Origin: an uncultured Serinicoccus sp. | Lineage (GTDB): Bacteria > Actinomycetota > Actinomycetes > Actinomycetales > Dermatophilaceae | Reading direction: 5' to 3' | DNA: 64,000 nt | Assembly (NCBI RefSeq): GCF_947487915.1 | Contig: NZ_CANKYH010000004.1 | Location: 1 to 64,000 of the forward strand | In this document: positions 25,179-34,821 of the stretch, piece after piece | Numbering within the stretch: the first letter of the stretch is position 1 | Layout of the letters: every line of letters starts with the position of its first letter | The notes under the pieces: model-generated | Seen by the model: only the letters and a program-made list of their open reading frames with translations | Told to the model about the DNA's origin: nothing | Database searches by the model: none | Program-made: the position numbers and the translations under genes

Positions 25179-27626
25179 ATGTCTGCCGAGCCGAAGACCG
25201 CGCCCGCCCCGCTGGGGGAGACCGACCTGGCCGCGATCGACGCCTGGTGGCGTGCGGCCAACTACCTGGCCGTGGGCCAGATCTACCTGATGGACAACGC
25301 GCTGCTGCGACGACCCCTGGACGAGCGCGACGTCAAGCCCCGGCTGCTGGGGCACTGGGGCACCTCACCGGGCCAGAACTTCCTCTGCGCCCACCTCAAC
25401 CACCAGATCCGCCAGCGCGACCTCGACATGATCTACCTCAGCGGCCCCGGCCACGGCGGCCCGTCGCTCGTCGCCGCAGCATGGCTCGAGGGCACCTACT
25501 CCGAGGTGTACTCCCACGTCGGCCCGGACGAGCGGGGCCTGCAGGAGCTGTTCCGGCAGTTCTCCTTCCCCGGTGGCATCCCGAGCCACGTGGCCCCGCA
25601 GACGCCCGGCTCGATCCACGAGGGCGGGGAGCTGGGCTACGTGCTCTCGCACGCCTACGGCGCCGCCTTCGACAACCCCAACCTGGTCGCGGTCGCAGTG
25701 ATCGGCGACGGCGAGGCCGAGACGGCCCCGCTGGCCACCGCATGGCACTCCAACAAGTTCCTCGACCCGCAGGTCGACGGGACCGTGCTGCCGATCCTGC
25801 ACCTCAACGGCTACAAGATCGCCAACCCGGCGATCCTCGACCGCATCCCGCGCGAGGAGCTCGAGGCGCTGATGGTCGGCTACGGCCACCGGCCCTACTT
25901 CTTCGAGGCCGGCTTCGACGACGAGGACGCCGCCGGGATCCACCAGCGCTTCGCCGCCCTGCTCGGCGAGGTGCTGCAGGAGATCGCGACGATCCGTGCC
26001 CGCGCCCGCGACGGCATACTCACCGAGCGTCCGCGCTGGCCGATGATCGTCTTCCGCACGCCCAAGGGCTGGACGGGTCCGAAGGAGGTCGACGGCCTCC
26101 CGGTCGAGGGCACGTGGCGCAGCCACCAGGTCCCCATGGCCGCGGTGCGCGGCAACGAGGACTACACCCGGCTCCTTGAGTCGTGGATGCGCAGCTACCG
26201 GCCCGAGGAGCTCTTCGACGAGCAGGGCCGGATCGTGCCGCTCGTCGCGCGCAACAACCCGGTCGGCACGCGACGGATGAGCGCCAACCCGCACGCCAAC
26301 GGCGGGACGCTCACCCGGGACCTGGACCTGCCCGACTTCCGCGGGTATGGCGTGCACGTCCCCTCTCCGGGCGCGGCCACGGCCGAGCCGACCCGGGTGC
26401 TGGGCAGCTGGCTCGCCGACGTGGTCGACCGCAACCGGGAGACGTTCCGGGTCTTCGGGCCCGACGAGACCCACTCCAACCGGCTCGGCGCCACGGTCGA
26501 GAAGGGCGGCAAGGCATGGCAGGCCGAGGTCGTGGACACCGACCTCGACCTCTCCCGTACCGGGCGGGTGATGGAGGTGCTCTCCGAGCACCAGTGCCAG
26601 GGCTGGCTCGAGGGGTACCTGCTCACCGGGCGGCACGGCCTGCTCAACAGCTACGAGGCGTTCGTGCACATCGTCGACTCGATGTTCAACCAGCACGCCA
26701 AGTGGCTCGACGCCTGCCGCGACATCCCGTGGAGGGTGCCGGTGCCCTCGCTCAACTACCTGCTCTCCTCGCACGTGTGGCGCCAGGACCACAACGGCTT
26801 CTCCCACCAGGACCCAGGCTTCCTGGACGTGGTGATGAACAAGACCGCCGACGTCATCCGGATCTACCTGCCGCCGGACACCAACACCCTGCTGTCGACC
26901 TTCGACCATGTCCTGCGCAGCAAGAACTACGTCAACGTCGTCGTCGCCGGCAAGCAGCCCGGCCCGCAGTGGCTCACGATGGAGGAGGCCGTGCTGCACT
27001 GCACCCGCGGCATCGGGATCTGGGACTGGGCCGGCTCGGAGGTTCCCGGCGAGAAGCCCGACGTCGTGCTGGGCTGCGCCGGCGACGTCCCCACCATCGA
27101 GGCGATCGCGGCGGCGAAGCTGCTGCGCGAGCACCTGCCCGACCTGGGGGTCCGCGTCGTCAACGTCGTCGACCTCATGCGGCTGCAGGACGAGAAGGAG
27201 CACCCGCACGGGCTGGACCACCGCGACTTCGACGCGCTGTTCACGACCGACCGGCCGGTGATCTTCGCCTTCCACGGCTACCCCTCGCTCGTGCACCGGC
27301 TCACCTACCGGCGCACCAACCACCCCAACATCCACGTGCGCGGCTTCAAGGAGCAGGGCACCACGACGACGCCCTTCGACATGCTGATGCTCAACGACCT
27401 GGACCGCTACCGGCTGGTGGCCGACGTCATCGACCGCGTCCCCGGCCTGGCGGAGCGCGCGTCGGTGCTGCGGCAGGAAATGCTCGACGCGCGCGTGCGT
27501 GCCCGGCAGTGGACCCGCGAGTACGGCGAGGACCTGCCCGAGATCACGAACTGGGTGTTCCAGGACACCGACAACACGCAGGGCTCCGGCGCGCCTGGCG
27601 CCGACACCGGCGGCGACAACGAGTAG
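25179..27626 (+). CDS. xfp: Phosphoketolase (xylulose-5-P/fructose-6-P)
   Basis: This 815-residue thiamine-diphosphate enzyme splits xylulose-5-phosphate (or fructose-6-phosphate) with phosphate to acetyl phosphate and glyceraldehyde-3-phosphate (or erythrose-4-phosphate). Family landmarks are [52 protein letters not shown] and the C-terminal [18 protein letters not shown]. Length is normal for Xfp. It is alone on its strand, with no regulator box or CsoR site found upstream. In bacteria with copper-poisoned glycolysis it would allow ATP formation through acetyl phosphate. That link is inference from its position in a copper island. Confidence 0.92.
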   Translation: MSAEPKTAPAPLGETDLAAIDAWWRAANYLAVGQIYLMDNALLRRPLDERDVKPRLLGHWGTSPGQNFLCAHLNHQIRQRDLDMIYLSGPGHGGPSLVAAAWLEGTYSEVYSHVGPDERGLQELFRQFSFPGGIPSHVAPQTPGSIHEGGELGYVLSHAYGAAFDNPNLVAVAVIGDGEAETAPLATAWHSNKFLDPQVDGTVLPILHLNGYKIANPAILDRIPREELEALMVGYGHRPYFFEAGFDDEDAAGIHQRFAALLGEVLQEIATIRARARDGILTERPRWPMIVFRTPKGWTGPKEVDGLPVEGTWRSHQVPMAAVRGNEDYTRLLESWMRSYRPEELFDEQGRIVPLVARNNPVGTRRMSANPHANGGTLTRDLDLPDFRGYGVHVPSPGAATAEPTRVLGSWLADVVDRNRETFRVFGPDETHSNRLGATVEKGGKAWQAEVVDTDLDLSRTGRVMEVLSEHQCQGWLEGYLLTGRHGLLNSYEAFVHIVDSMFNQHAKWLDACRDIPWRVPVPSLNYLLSSHVWRQDHNGFSHQDPGFLDVVMNKTADVIRIYLPPDTNTLLSTFDHVLRSKNYVNVVVAGKQPGPQWLTMEEAVLHCTRGIGIWDWAGSEVPGEKPDVVLGCAGDVPTIEAIAAAKLLREHLPDLGVRVVNVVDLMRLQDEKEHPHGLDHRDFDALFTTDRPVIFAFHGYPSLVHRLTYRRTNHPNIHVRGFKEQGTTTTPFDMLMLNDLDRYRLVADVIDRVPGLAERASVLRQEMLDARVRARQWTREYGEDLPEITNWVFQDTDNTQGSGAPGADTGGDNE

Positions 27627-27806
27627 CCCGCGGACGCCGTTCGGGGTCCGGGCGTGGCGCTGGTCATCCGCTGCCGGTGTGGTGAGCACCCCTTCGGGCA
27701 ACGGGTGCGGTGATTCTGCGCACCGTGCGGCGCCCCGCGTGCGGCGCGTTACCCGGGGCGCCCGCAGGAACGCTGGGGATGGGCGGTCCGCTCGGACGGT
27801 TCTGCG

Positions 27807-28817
27807 TCAGGCCACGCCGGAGTAGGAGTGCAGGCCGGTGATCAGCAGGTTGACCACGGTGTAGTTGATGATGACGCAGAGCATGCCGGTGAGCGCGACG
27901 TAGGTGGCTTGCCGCTTGGTCCAGCTGCTGGTGGCCCGGGAATGGAGGTAGGCGGCGTACACGACCCAGATGACGAACGTCCAGACCTCCTTGGGGTCCC
28001 AGCCCCAGTAGCGCCCCCAGGCGACCTCGGCCCAGATCGCGCCGGTGATGAGGGTGAAGGTCCATAGCGGGAAGGCGAAGATGTGCATGCCGTAGGTCAT
28101 CGCCTCCAGCTTGTCGCCCTGGGGCAGCGCGGCCAGCCAGCCGCGGACGCGGCTCTTGCGCTCGGCCGCGTCGCGCAGCAGGTAGGTGACCGCGAGCGCG
28201 GCGCCGATGACGAAGAGCGCGACCGAGAGGGTGGCCAGGGTGACGTGGATTGTCAGCCACATGGTGTTGTCGAGGGCGGGCATCAGCTGGGAGGCCTCGG
28301 TGTACCAGATCTTGCCTGCGACGAGCACCACCATGACGGGCAGCACCACGAAGGGGCCGAGCCAGAGCCGGTCCTGCCGCAGGCTCCAGGTGCAGAAGAC
28401 GACGAGGGCGAAGGACGCGGCGACGATCGCGAACTCGTACATGTTGCCCAGGGGCCAGCGCTGCACCGACAGCCCGCGCATCAGGGTGCCCGCGAGCACT
28501 GCGAAGGTGGCCAGCCAGGTCAGCTGCATCCCCAGGACGCCCCAGCGGCGGGTGACGCCGGCCGGGTGGTCGACAGCCGGTGGCTCGAGGGCGGCGGAGG
28601 TCGGCGCGGCGTCGGGGAAGGTCGCCGACCCCTCCGTGCCGGTGCCCGTGCGCACGAGCAGGGCGGTCGGCTGGGGGACCGTGTCGTCGGACCGGCCCTG
28701 GCGGGCGGCTCCGGTGACCGCCAGGTGCGCGGAGAAGGAGATGAGAGCCAGGGCCAGCACGGCCAGGCCGGCCCAGATGGCGATGTCGCTGGCCAGCGCC
28801 AGCTGCGGGTCGGTCAT
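27807..28817 (-). CDS. ccsB: Cytochrome c biogenesis protein CcsB (ResC/CcsA type)
   Basis: This 336-residue polytopic membrane protein of system II cytochrome c maturation carries heme to the outer face for attachment. It has the WWD-like signature WGRYWGWDPKEVWTFVIW, conserved His residues in the flanking helices, and NMYEFAIVAASFA. The gene overlaps resB by four bases (ATGA at 28814-28817). Naming varies: the protein type is also called CcsA or ResC. It is the last gene of a four-gene maturation operon. Confidence 0.9.
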   Translation of the reverse strand: MTDPQLALASDIAIWAGLAVLALALISFSAHLAVTGAARQGRSDDTVPQPTALLVRTGTGTEGSATFPDAAPTSAALEPPAVDHPAGVTRRWGVLGMQLTWLATFAVLAGTLMRGLSVQRWPLGNMYEFAIVAASFALVVFCTWSLRQDRLWLGPFVVLPVMVVLVAGKIWYTEASQLMPALDNTMWLTIHVTLATLSVALFVIGAALAVTYLLRDAAERKSRVRGWLAALPQGDKLEAMTYGMHIFAFPLWTFTLITGAIWAEVAWGRYWGWDPKEVWTFVIWVVYAAYLHSRATSSWTKRQATYVALTGMLCVIINYTVVNLLITGLHSYSGVA

Positions 28818-30463
28818 GGGGTGTCCTCGTCGCTTCCTCGGGTGGGCGGCTGGGGTGGTGGCGGGGCGGTGGCGGTGATGCGGCCGAGGACGTCGTCGAC
28901 GACGCCCTGCAGCGCGGGGTCGGTGCCCTTCGGCAGCCCGCCGACCGTCACCACCACCCGGCTGGCGCCGACCGGCGTGAGGTCGGCGGGGTCGATGCGG
29001 ACGTAGATCCGGCGGTGTCTGACGCCGAGCATCAGGGTCAGCCCGGCGGCGGCGGCCAGTGCGAGGGCGAGGGCCGGCATCCGGCCCGGGTCGTGGCGGA
29101 CCAGCAGCCCGGCCCAGCGGATGACGCCCTCGAACTCCACGGTGGTGCCGTCGGGCAGCTCGAAGTACTCGCCGGGTCGCAGGAGCATCGCGACCGGGGC
29201 GCCGTCGGCGTCGGTCATCTGGGTCATCTGCTCGGTGTCGATGGTGAAGACCGACTGGGGCCGGCCGTCGGCGAACAGGTCGCCCTCGAAGGCGGTCAGC
29301 GCCAGGGCCGGGTCGCCCAGCCCGGGGAAGGAGGAGGTCATGCCGAGCTCGGGGTCGAGCCGCAGGGTGGGCAGGAAGCCGCCGACCAGCCCGAGCCCGG
29401 GGTCGCGACCGGTGACCTTGATGGCTCCTTCGCTGGCGTAGTTGTTGTCCTGGGGCAGGAACGTCACGGCCTCGGAGTAGAGGACCTGCCCGTCGGGGTC
29501 GCGGACGGTCACCACGGGGGCGTAGCCGTTGCCGAGCAGGAAGATGGAGTCCCCGCCGACGGAGACGGGATGGTTGACCGCGAACTGCTGCTGCTCGGGG
29601 TCCCGTCCGGGGATGTCGACGGTGGCGAGGCCGTCGAAGCGGCGGGGCTGGCCGAACTGGGCACCCTCGGTCTGGGTCTCGAACGCCACGTCGAGCCGGT
29701 CGAGCTGCACGGTGAAGGTCGGGATGTCGTCGGTGCTGGCCAGGGGCCCGAGGTTGAGGGTGTCGAAGCTGGCCGGTCCGGCGGTCCACGACTGGCCCTC
29801 CTTGATGATGATCTCGCCCCGCCACCCGAGGAGGTGCCCGGCGGCGAACGCGACGATCACCCCCAGCATGGCCAGGTGGAAGATCAGGTTGCCGGTCTCC
29901 TTCAGGTATCCCTTCTCACCGGTGACGGACCGGTCACCGGTCCCGGCCCGGCTCAGCCGGTACCCCTTGGCGGCCAGGACGTCCCGGGCCGCCGCCAGAA
30001 CGCCCTCCGGGGCGCCGGGAACGGTGGCCTCGGCGAGCGCGGGCAGCCGGCTCAGGCGCCGTGGCGCCCGTGGAGGCTCGGACCGCAGGGCCCGGGCGTG
30101 CTGCGCGGTCCGCGGGACGATGCAGCCGACGAGGCTGACCATCAGCAGCAGGTAGATCGAGGCGAACCACGGGGAGGAGAAGACGTCGAAGAGGAACAGC
30201 CGGTCCAGCCAGGGGGCGAGGCCGGGGTTGTCCTCGACGAAAGCCCGTACCCGTACCGGGTCGACCGAGCGTTGCGGGAACAGCGAGCCGGGGATGGCGG
30301 CGACGGCGAGCAGCAGCAGCAGCAGGATCGCGGTGCGCATGCTGGTCAGCTGGCGCCAGCCCCAGCGGGCCCACCCCAGCGGGCCCAGGCGTGGGCCGCC
30401 CATGGTGGTGCGGTCCTTGGGGTAGGTGGGCTCGATCCGCTGGGGCGTCTGGGTGTCGGGCAC
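28814..30463 (-). CDS. resB: Cytochrome c biogenesis protein ResB
   Basis: This 549-residue partner of CcsB in system II has three N-terminal membrane helices (LLLLLLAVAAIPGSLFPQ, FASIYLLLMVSLVGCIVP, LIFHLAMLGVIVAF), a large external domain and a last helix near residue 460. GSLFPQR and the H-x-A-M-L-G region are typical. GTG 30463 lies one base after the ccdA stop. Partial domains follow the usual order without damage. Confidence 0.9.
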   Translation of the reverse strand: MPDTQTPQRIEPTYPKDRTTMGGPRLGPLGWARWGWRQLTSMRTAILLLLLLAVAAIPGSLFPQRSVDPVRVRAFVEDNPGLAPWLDRLFLFDVFSSPWFASIYLLLMVSLVGCIVPRTAQHARALRSEPPRAPRRLSRLPALAEATVPGAPEGVLAAARDVLAAKGYRLSRAGTGDRSVTGEKGYLKETGNLIFHLAMLGVIVAFAAGHLLGWRGEIIIKEGQSWTAGPASFDTLNLGPLASTDDIPTFTVQLDRLDVAFETQTEGAQFGQPRRFDGLATVDIPGRDPEQQQFAVNHPVSVGGDSIFLLGNGYAPVVTVRDPDGQVLYSEAVTFLPQDNNYASEGAIKVTGRDPGLGLVGGFLPTLRLDPELGMTSSFPGLGDPALALTAFEGDLFADGRPQSVFTIDTEQMTQMTDADGAPVAMLLRPGEYFELPDGTTVEFEGVIRWAGLLVRHDPGRMPALALALAAAAGLTLMLGVRHRRIYVRIDPADLTPVGASRVVVTVGGLPKGTDPALQGVVDDVLGRITATAPPPPQPPTRGSDEDTP

Positions 30464-30464
30464 C

Positions 30465-31211
30465 TCAGATCACCGTGGTGAAGTTGCCGGTGAGCCTGGT
30501 CTGCACCCAGGCCATGGCCTCGGCCCAGACACCGAGGACCATGAGCAGGCCCAGCAGGATCAGCATGGCCCCGCCGGCCCGCTGCACGAGCAGGTAGTGG
30601 CCGCGCAGCCAGCGGGAGCCACGGCTCACCGATCCCATGCCGGCGGCGACCAGGACGAACGGCAGACCGAGGCCGACGCAGTACGCCACGGCGAGCACGA
30701 CCGCGCGGCTGAGCGCGCCGTCACCGGGCAGGATCGAGGTGCCCAGGGTCTGGATCGCGGCGAGCGCGGGCCCGGTGCAGGCCGAGAAGCCCAGCCCGAA
30801 GACGACGCCCAGCAGCGGAGCCCCGGCGAGCCCGGACGCCGGGCGCCAGCGCACGGAGAAGGAGGGGGAGACCTGCAGCAGCATGACGAGACCCAGCCCG
30901 GTGACGATGAGGCCGCCCAGGCGCAGCAGCAGGCCCTGGTTGGCAGCCAGGACCATCCCGAGGGAGGAGATCACCACGCTCATCGCGATGAACACGACGG
31001 AGAACCCGGCCACGAACAGTCCTGAGCCGACGACGGGGCGCCACCGCGGCGGGGCGGGAGCCCGGGGGGCGCCGCCCGTCATGCCGGAGAGGTAGCCGAT
31101 GTAGCCGGGGACCAGCGGCAGCACGCACGGGCTGGCGAAGGACACGAGGCCGGCCAGGGCCGCGATCGCGGCGGCCAGCAGCAGGGGGCCGGTGAGCACG
31201 ACCTCACTCAT
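30465..31211 (-). CDS. ccdA: Thiol-disulfide transporter CcdA
   Basis: This 248-residue six-helix membrane protein carries reducing equivalents from cytosolic thioredoxin to the external ResA-like protein. The two conserved half-sites are SFASPCVLPLVPGYIGYLSG and GLGFSACTGPALAAI, each with one Cys, which is the canonical pattern and unlike the doubled cysteines of the protein at 2647. It overlaps the ResA-like gene by eight bases. Confidence 0.92.
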   Translation of the reverse strand: MSEVVLTGPLLLAAAIAALAGLVSFASPCVLPLVPGYIGYLSGMTGGAPRAPAPPRWRPVVGSGLFVAGFSVVFIAMSVVISSLGMVLAANQGLLLRLGGLIVTGLGLVMLLQVSPSFSVRWRPASGLAGAPLLGVVFGLGFSACTGPALAAIQTLGTSILPGDGALSRAVVLAVAYCVGLGLPFVLVAAGMGSVSRGSRWLRGHYLLVQRAGGAMLILLGLLMVLGVWAEAMAWVQTRLTGNFTTVI

Positions 31212-31806
31212 CGCCGGCCTCGTTGCCGAGCACGTCGTCGACCAGGCCGCGCAGGGTGGTGGCGTCGACCGCGCCGCTGACGCGCGCGGCGACCCGGCCC
31301 TGCCCGTCGAGCAGGATCGTGGAGGGCGTGGCCACCGCCAGCCCGCCCAGCTGGGCCCGGGTGCGCCCGCCGTCGTCCTGCAGGGAGGGGTAGGGGATGC
31401 CGTGCGTCTCCTCGAAGACCAGGGCGCTGGGCACCGAGTCGCGGGAGTTGACGCCGACGAACTGCACCGGCTCACCGGCCTGGTCCAGGTCGGAGGCGAC
31501 CCGGACCAGGTCCGGCGTCTCCTCGATGCACGGGGCGCACCAGGACCCCCAGACGTTGATGACGACGACCTCGCCGTTGTGGTCCGCGGCGGACCAAGGG
31601 TCGCCCTCGAGCGTGGTGCCCTCCAGCGCCAGCACGCTCCGGCGCTGCTCGGGTGCCAGGGACTCGATGGTGCCGTCGCCGGCGACGTATCCCTTCTGGT
31701 CGCCCTGGCGCATCTGCTCGGAGATGCTTGAGCCGGACTGGCCGCAGGCGGCGAGCAGCAGGGCGGCGGCCGCCACGAGAGCGGCCGTCAGGGAGGTCTG
31801 TCTCAC
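31204..31806 (-). CDS. resA: ResA/TlpA-like thiol oxidoreductase, lipoprotein
   Basis: This 200-residue exported lipoprotein (lipobox LLAAC near residue 18) has a thioredoxin-like domain and redox motif C-A-P-C in GSWCAPCIEETPDL. It reduces apocytochrome c cysteines before heme attachment in system II. Start GTG 31806 is preferred over a longer in-frame start at 31959 because AAGGAGGAG lies just upstream and the signal peptide begins right there. It is the first gene of resA-ccdA-resB-ccsB. Confidence 0.87.
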   Translation of the reverse strand: MRQTSLTAALVAAAALLLAACGQSGSSISEQMRQGDQKGYVAGDGTIESLAPEQRRSVLALEGTTLEGDPWSAADHNGEVVVINVWGSWCAPCIEETPDLVRVASDLDQAGEPVQFVGVNSRDSVPSALVFEETHGIPYPSLQDDGGRTRAQLGGLAVATPSTILLDGQGRVAARVSGAVDATTLRGLVDDVLGNEAGDE

Positions 31807-31967
31807 CGGTGCTCCTCCTTCCCGCGTGGGCAGCCCTGGCGCTGCCGAGGGCGTCGCCTCGTCGGTCCCGGTACGCGTGGAGCCCTTTGTCTGGTGCGGG
31901 GGTTGTGCTGCCCCCGGGGAGGAGCTGGAGGAACTCTGGTGGCGGTGCTGGCTGGTCATGGTGCCGC

Positions 31968-32552
31968 CTACCGCAGCTGCAGGGTGGTCAGGCAGGTGGG
32001 GGCGTCCGCACCGGTGGTGATCGGCGTGCTGGCCGTGCGGCCCTCGTGCTCGACCGTGAGGGTGGCCGTCAGGTCGGCCGGGAGCCAGAGCCCGGCGAAC
32101 CCGTTGTCCTGGGTCCGCAGGGTCTGGTCGACCAGGACGGTGCCGTCCGTCTCGCTGACCACCCGGACGGTGAGGTCCTCGTTCCCGAGCTCACCGCGGC
32201 AGGTGGTGAGGCTGTGGAAGTGACACTCGTGGGTCTGGTCCAGGTAGGGGGCCACCGAGAGGTAGAACGTGTCCTCGGGCAGCGGCAGCCGGGCCTCGCG
32301 GCCCTCGGCGTCCGAGAGCATCACCGCCGCGGGCTGCACGGAGGCGATCAGGCCTGCCGGGCGTTGGGACACCGGGGTCGCCTCCAGCCGGTCGATGACC
32401 TCCCGGGCGTCCAGGCCCTGCAGGCCGTGCGCGGTCACCAGGTCCTGCCGGCCGTCGGCCGTCGGGGTGGCGGTGCTGCACCCGCTGAGGACCAGCAGCA
32501 GGGTCACGAGGACCCCGGCGAGCAGCGGGAGGAGGGTGGCTCGAGAACGCAT
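31968..32552 (-). CDS. cueP: CueP-family copper-binding lipoprotein
   Basis: This 194-residue protein has a lipobox (LVLSGC) near residue 25. Family hallmarks are THECHFHSLTTCRGEL, with two cysteines and two histidines in the copper site, DNGFAGLWLP, and the C-terminal TGADAPTCLTTLQ with the third cysteine. CueP of Salmonella binds copper in the periplasm and supplies it to superoxide dismutase. Here it would act at the outer face of the membrane. The start is ATG 32552 (GTG 32561 is possible). A perfect palindrome of CsoR type begins 17 bases upstream, so it is probably repressed by CsoR. It is followed by the cytochrome maturation operon. Confidence 0.85.
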   Translation of the reverse strand: MRSRATLLPLLAGVLVTLLLVLSGCSTATPTADGRQDLVTAHGLQGLDAREVIDRLEATPVSQRPAGLIASVQPAAVMLSDAEGREARLPLPEDTFYLSVAPYLDQTHECHFHSLTTCRGELGNEDLTVRVVSETDGTVLVDQTLRTQDNGFAGLWLPADLTATLTVEHEGRTASTPITTGADAPTCLTTLQLR

Positions 32553-32568
32553 GCGGGCCACCGTAACA

Positions 32569-32587
32569 ACCCCTACCGGGTAGGGGT
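32569..32587. promoter_or_regulatory. CsoR-like operator at cueP
   Basis: A perfect 19-bp inverted repeat, ACCCCTACC-G-GGTAGGGGT, immediately upstream of the cueP start. It fits the G/C-block operators of CsoR repressors and would overlap the promoter or ribosome site. Confidence 0.65.
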
Positions 32588-32673
32588 ATTAGGGGTCTCG
32601 CCCGGCCGGGGCCGGGCGAGACGTCCGGTCGCGTGCCGGTCGCTGCTGCCGCCGCCGCTGCCTGAAACGGAGG

Positions 32674-33315
32674 TCACAGGTTCTGCAGCAGCTGCTCCAT
32701 CGTGGCGATCTCGGCCTCCTGGTCGGCGATGATCTTCTCGGCGAGCTCCAGCGCCTGCGGGTTGCGCCCGTCCTGCAGCTCGGCGTCGGCCATCTCGACG
32801 GCGCCCCGGTGGTGGGCGGTCATCAGCTCCAGGAAGCGCCGGTCGAAGTCGGTCCCGGAGAGGGTCTGGAGCTCGGCCATGACCTCCTGCTGGTTCATGC
32901 CGTCCATCTCCATGCTGCCCATGTCCATGTCGCCGTGGTCCATGCCACCGGTCCCGCCCGCGGGGGCAGTCTCCTCGCCCCAGGCGCTGAGCCACGACTT
33001 CATCTTCTCGATCTCCGGGCCCTGGGCCGCGGAGATGTCCTCGCCGAGGGCACGCACCTCCTCCGAGCCGGCCTGCTGCACCGCGAGGTCGGCCATCTCG
33101 ATGGCGCCCTCGTGGTGCACGATCATCATCTGCGCGAAGGTGGTGTCGGCGTCGTTGTGCGCCTCATCCGCGGCCGTCTGCGTGGTGGCGGGGGCGCCGC
33201 CCCCGCCGGCCGTGCCGGATGGCGTGCCGGAGTCCCCGGCGCTCTCACCGCACCCGGCGAGGACGAGGGCCAAGGTGGCGATAGCAGCAGGGAGCAGGGT
33301 CTTGTGGCGGTTCAT
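32674..33315 (-). CDS. DUF305 lipoprotein
   Basis: This 213-residue protein (lipobox VLAGC near residue 22) is closely related to the one at 4374-4997. It has two DUF305 units (MMIVHHEGAIEMA and MTAHHRGAVEMA) separated by a Met/Asp/His insert (GGMDHGDMDMGSMEMDGM). Spacing and order of motifs are the same, so the two are clear paralogues. A regulator box is 143 nt upstream in reverse orientation. The role in copper binding at the cell surface is inferred. Confidence 0.85.
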   Translation of the reverse strand: MNRHKTLLPAAIATLALVLAGCGESAGDSGTPSGTAGGGGAPATTQTAADEAHNDADTTFAQMMIVHHEGAIEMADLAVQQAGSEEVRALGEDISAAQGPEIEKMKSWLSAWGEETAPAGGTGGMDHGDMDMGSMEMDGMNQQEVMAELQTLSGTDFDRRFLELMTAHHRGAVEMADAELQDGRNPQALELAEKIIADQEAEIATMEQLLQNL

Positions 33316-33737
33316 CAGAAGCCTCCGTGTGCGTCGGGCGGGTGACCGTCGCTACCCACGCCGCCGTGGACGAGGGTTGGGCGGACGGTCCTTTCCCTCC
33401 GACGCTAACCGCCGGTGGAAGTGCGGCGAGACCGCAACGGGCCGGGCGCGGGACATCTCCATCAAGTCTCCACAGTTCCTCGGTCTCGCGCACGGACAGG
33501 CCCGGGGACCTGCGTGCCGGGCAGCCTCGACGAGCTCGTCGGGGCCTGAGCGTCCTGCGTGGGCTGCTCTGCGTGCTCGACGCTCCTGCGCCGGTGCCTC
33601 GGCCCCGACGGGGGAGGAGACGTACCGGGCGGCGTGCCCCCGCGCAGCGGTCTGCGCGTGACGGGTCGCGGTGTGTGAGGGTGAGACGCCCGGTGTGGTG
33701 CCGGGATCGTCACACAACCCCGCGCCGTTCCTGAGGG
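33316..33737. other. Intergenic between DUF305 and Lgt-like genes
   Basis: About 420 bases. It holds the regulator box at 33458-33474. I see no plausible gene, RNA or relic in the rest. Confidence 0.5.
33458..33474 (+). promoter_or_regulatory. 17-bp tandem regulator box (copy 4)
   Basis: TCCATC-AAGTC-TCCACA on the plus strand. The nearest gene able to use it is the minus-strand DUF305 gene (start 33315), relative to which it is reversed. Confidence 0.6.
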
Positions 33738-34511
33738 TCACGCGGTCTGGGGGACCACGCTGTTCTGCGGCTGTCCGCCGGGGGGCTGCAGCCGCCTCCC
33801 GCCCAGGACCAGCGCCCCGCCGACGGCGACGCTGACCAGCGCCCAGAGCTGGGGCTGGGTCAGACCTGCCAGAACCGGGTCGTTGATGCGGACGAACTCC
33901 ACCGACACGCGCGCCAGGCCGGACAGGACCAGGTAGGCGCCGAACACCTGGACGGGGGCCCACCGGCGCCCGAGATAGGCAAGGACCGCGACGATGAGGA
34001 CGGCGGCGGCGGCCTCGTAGAGGGGGGTCGGGTGCACCGGGACGTCGGTGGGGACGACGCCGTTCGGGAACGCCATGCCCCAGGGCAGGTCCGTGGGGCG
34101 GCCGTAGGTCCCGTCCCCCGAAAGGAGGCATCCCAGGCGCCCGATCGCGTAGGCGACGGTGAGAGGGACCGCGACGGCCCCGGCGACGATGCCGCCGGGC
34201 AGCTGGTGGCGTCGGATGACGACGAGGGCGGCCGCGGTGCCGCCGAGGAGCCCGCCGTACCACGTGAAGCCCATGCCGCCCAGGTCGTGGAGGCTGATCG
34301 ACGGGAGCTGCTCGAGGAGGTAGTAGATCTTCGCGCCGACGAAGCCCCAGACGGTGGACCACAGAACCAGGGCATGCGCGGAGTCCTTGCTCAGACCTCG
34401 TCGCTCGAAGGCCCGGCCGAGCAACCACGCCGCGACCAGCGCAGCTGCCGCCTTGCTGAGGCCGTAGGCCTGCACGTCGAAACCGAGGATGGTGAACAGC
34501 ACCGGACGCAT
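33738..34511 (-). CDS. Lgt-like membrane transferase, divergent active-site loop
   Basis: This 257-residue protein has seven hydrophobic segments and the overall plan of Lgt, including GGMGFTWYGGLLGG and HPTPLYEAAAAVL. The signature loop, however, reads GRLGCLLSGDGTYG instead of GRIGNFINxExxG, so the usual Asn and Glu are changed. Such SGDG-type Lgt relatives exist in other bacteria, with uncertain substrates. It is transcribed away from the HMA-like gene at 34822, mirroring the HMA-lgt pair at 19061-20265. ATG 34511 has GGGAGAAGAG upstream. It may lipidate a special set of lipoproteins or do another lipid transfer. Confidence 0.75.
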   Translation of the reverse strand: MRPVLFTILGFDVQAYGLSKAAAALVAAWLLGRAFERRGLSKDSAHALVLWSTVWGFVGAKIYYLLEQLPSISLHDLGGMGFTWYGGLLGGTAAALVVIRRHQLPGGIVAGAVAVPLTVAYAIGRLGCLLSGDGTYGRPTDLPWGMAFPNGVVPTDVPVHPTPLYEAAAAVLIVAVLAYLGRRWAPVQVFGAYLVLSGLARVSVEFVRINDPVLAGLTQPQLWALVSVAVGGALVLGGRRLQPPGGQPQNSVVPQTA

Positions 34512-34624
34512 CGTCTCTTCTCCCGTCGTGGTCAAACGAAGCTGCGAGCCGCCCGTCTTCACCGGGAGCCACTGCGCCTTCGACGCCATCATCACCGGGT
34601 CACACGGAGGTGGGCGGGGCTTTC

Positions 34625-34641
34625 GGTCGAGATTTGATGAA
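34625..34641 (-). promoter_or_regulatory. 17-bp tandem regulator box (copy 5)
   Basis: Minus strand reads TTCATC-AAATC-TCGACC, 114 nt before the Lgt-like start and in its forward orientation. It lies in the divergent promoter region 34512-34821. Confidence 0.65.
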
Positions 34642-34725
34642 GACGCACCGGAGGGAGGTGGCGCGAGAAGAAGGTCGCGGTCCACCGCAACCGGCGGGCG
34701 GTACCGGGATGCCATGACCGAGGGC

Positions 34726-34742
34726 TCCATCGAATCTCCACC
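34726..34742 (+). promoter_or_regulatory. 17-bp tandem regulator box (copy 6)
   Basis: TCCATC-GAATC-TCCACC, 80 nt before the HMA-like gene at 34822. The 15-base core ccatcgaatctccaccgtc is the same as in the box before the ATPase at 56292. Confidence 0.68.
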
Positions 34743-34792
34743 GTCGCGGTGCCGGACCCCGACCATCCTGTGGTTTGGTGGCAGTCAACTGG

Positions 34793-34807
34793 TACCCCAC
34801 GAGGGTA
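34793..34807. promoter_or_regulatory. CsoR-like operator
   Basis: TACCC-CACGA-GGGTA, an inverted repeat ending 14 nt before ATG 34822 and 50 nt after the regulator box. It is ideally placed to block transcription or initiation when CsoR has no copper. Confidence 0.62.
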
Positions 34808-34821
34808 GGCGGAGGTGGACG

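Noticed and set aside
31807..31959. Longer start for the ResA-like gene
   Set aside because: The upstream in-frame extension is Ser/Pro/Gln-rich and would bury the signal peptide. GTG 31806 has a strong ribosome site and begins directly at the signal.
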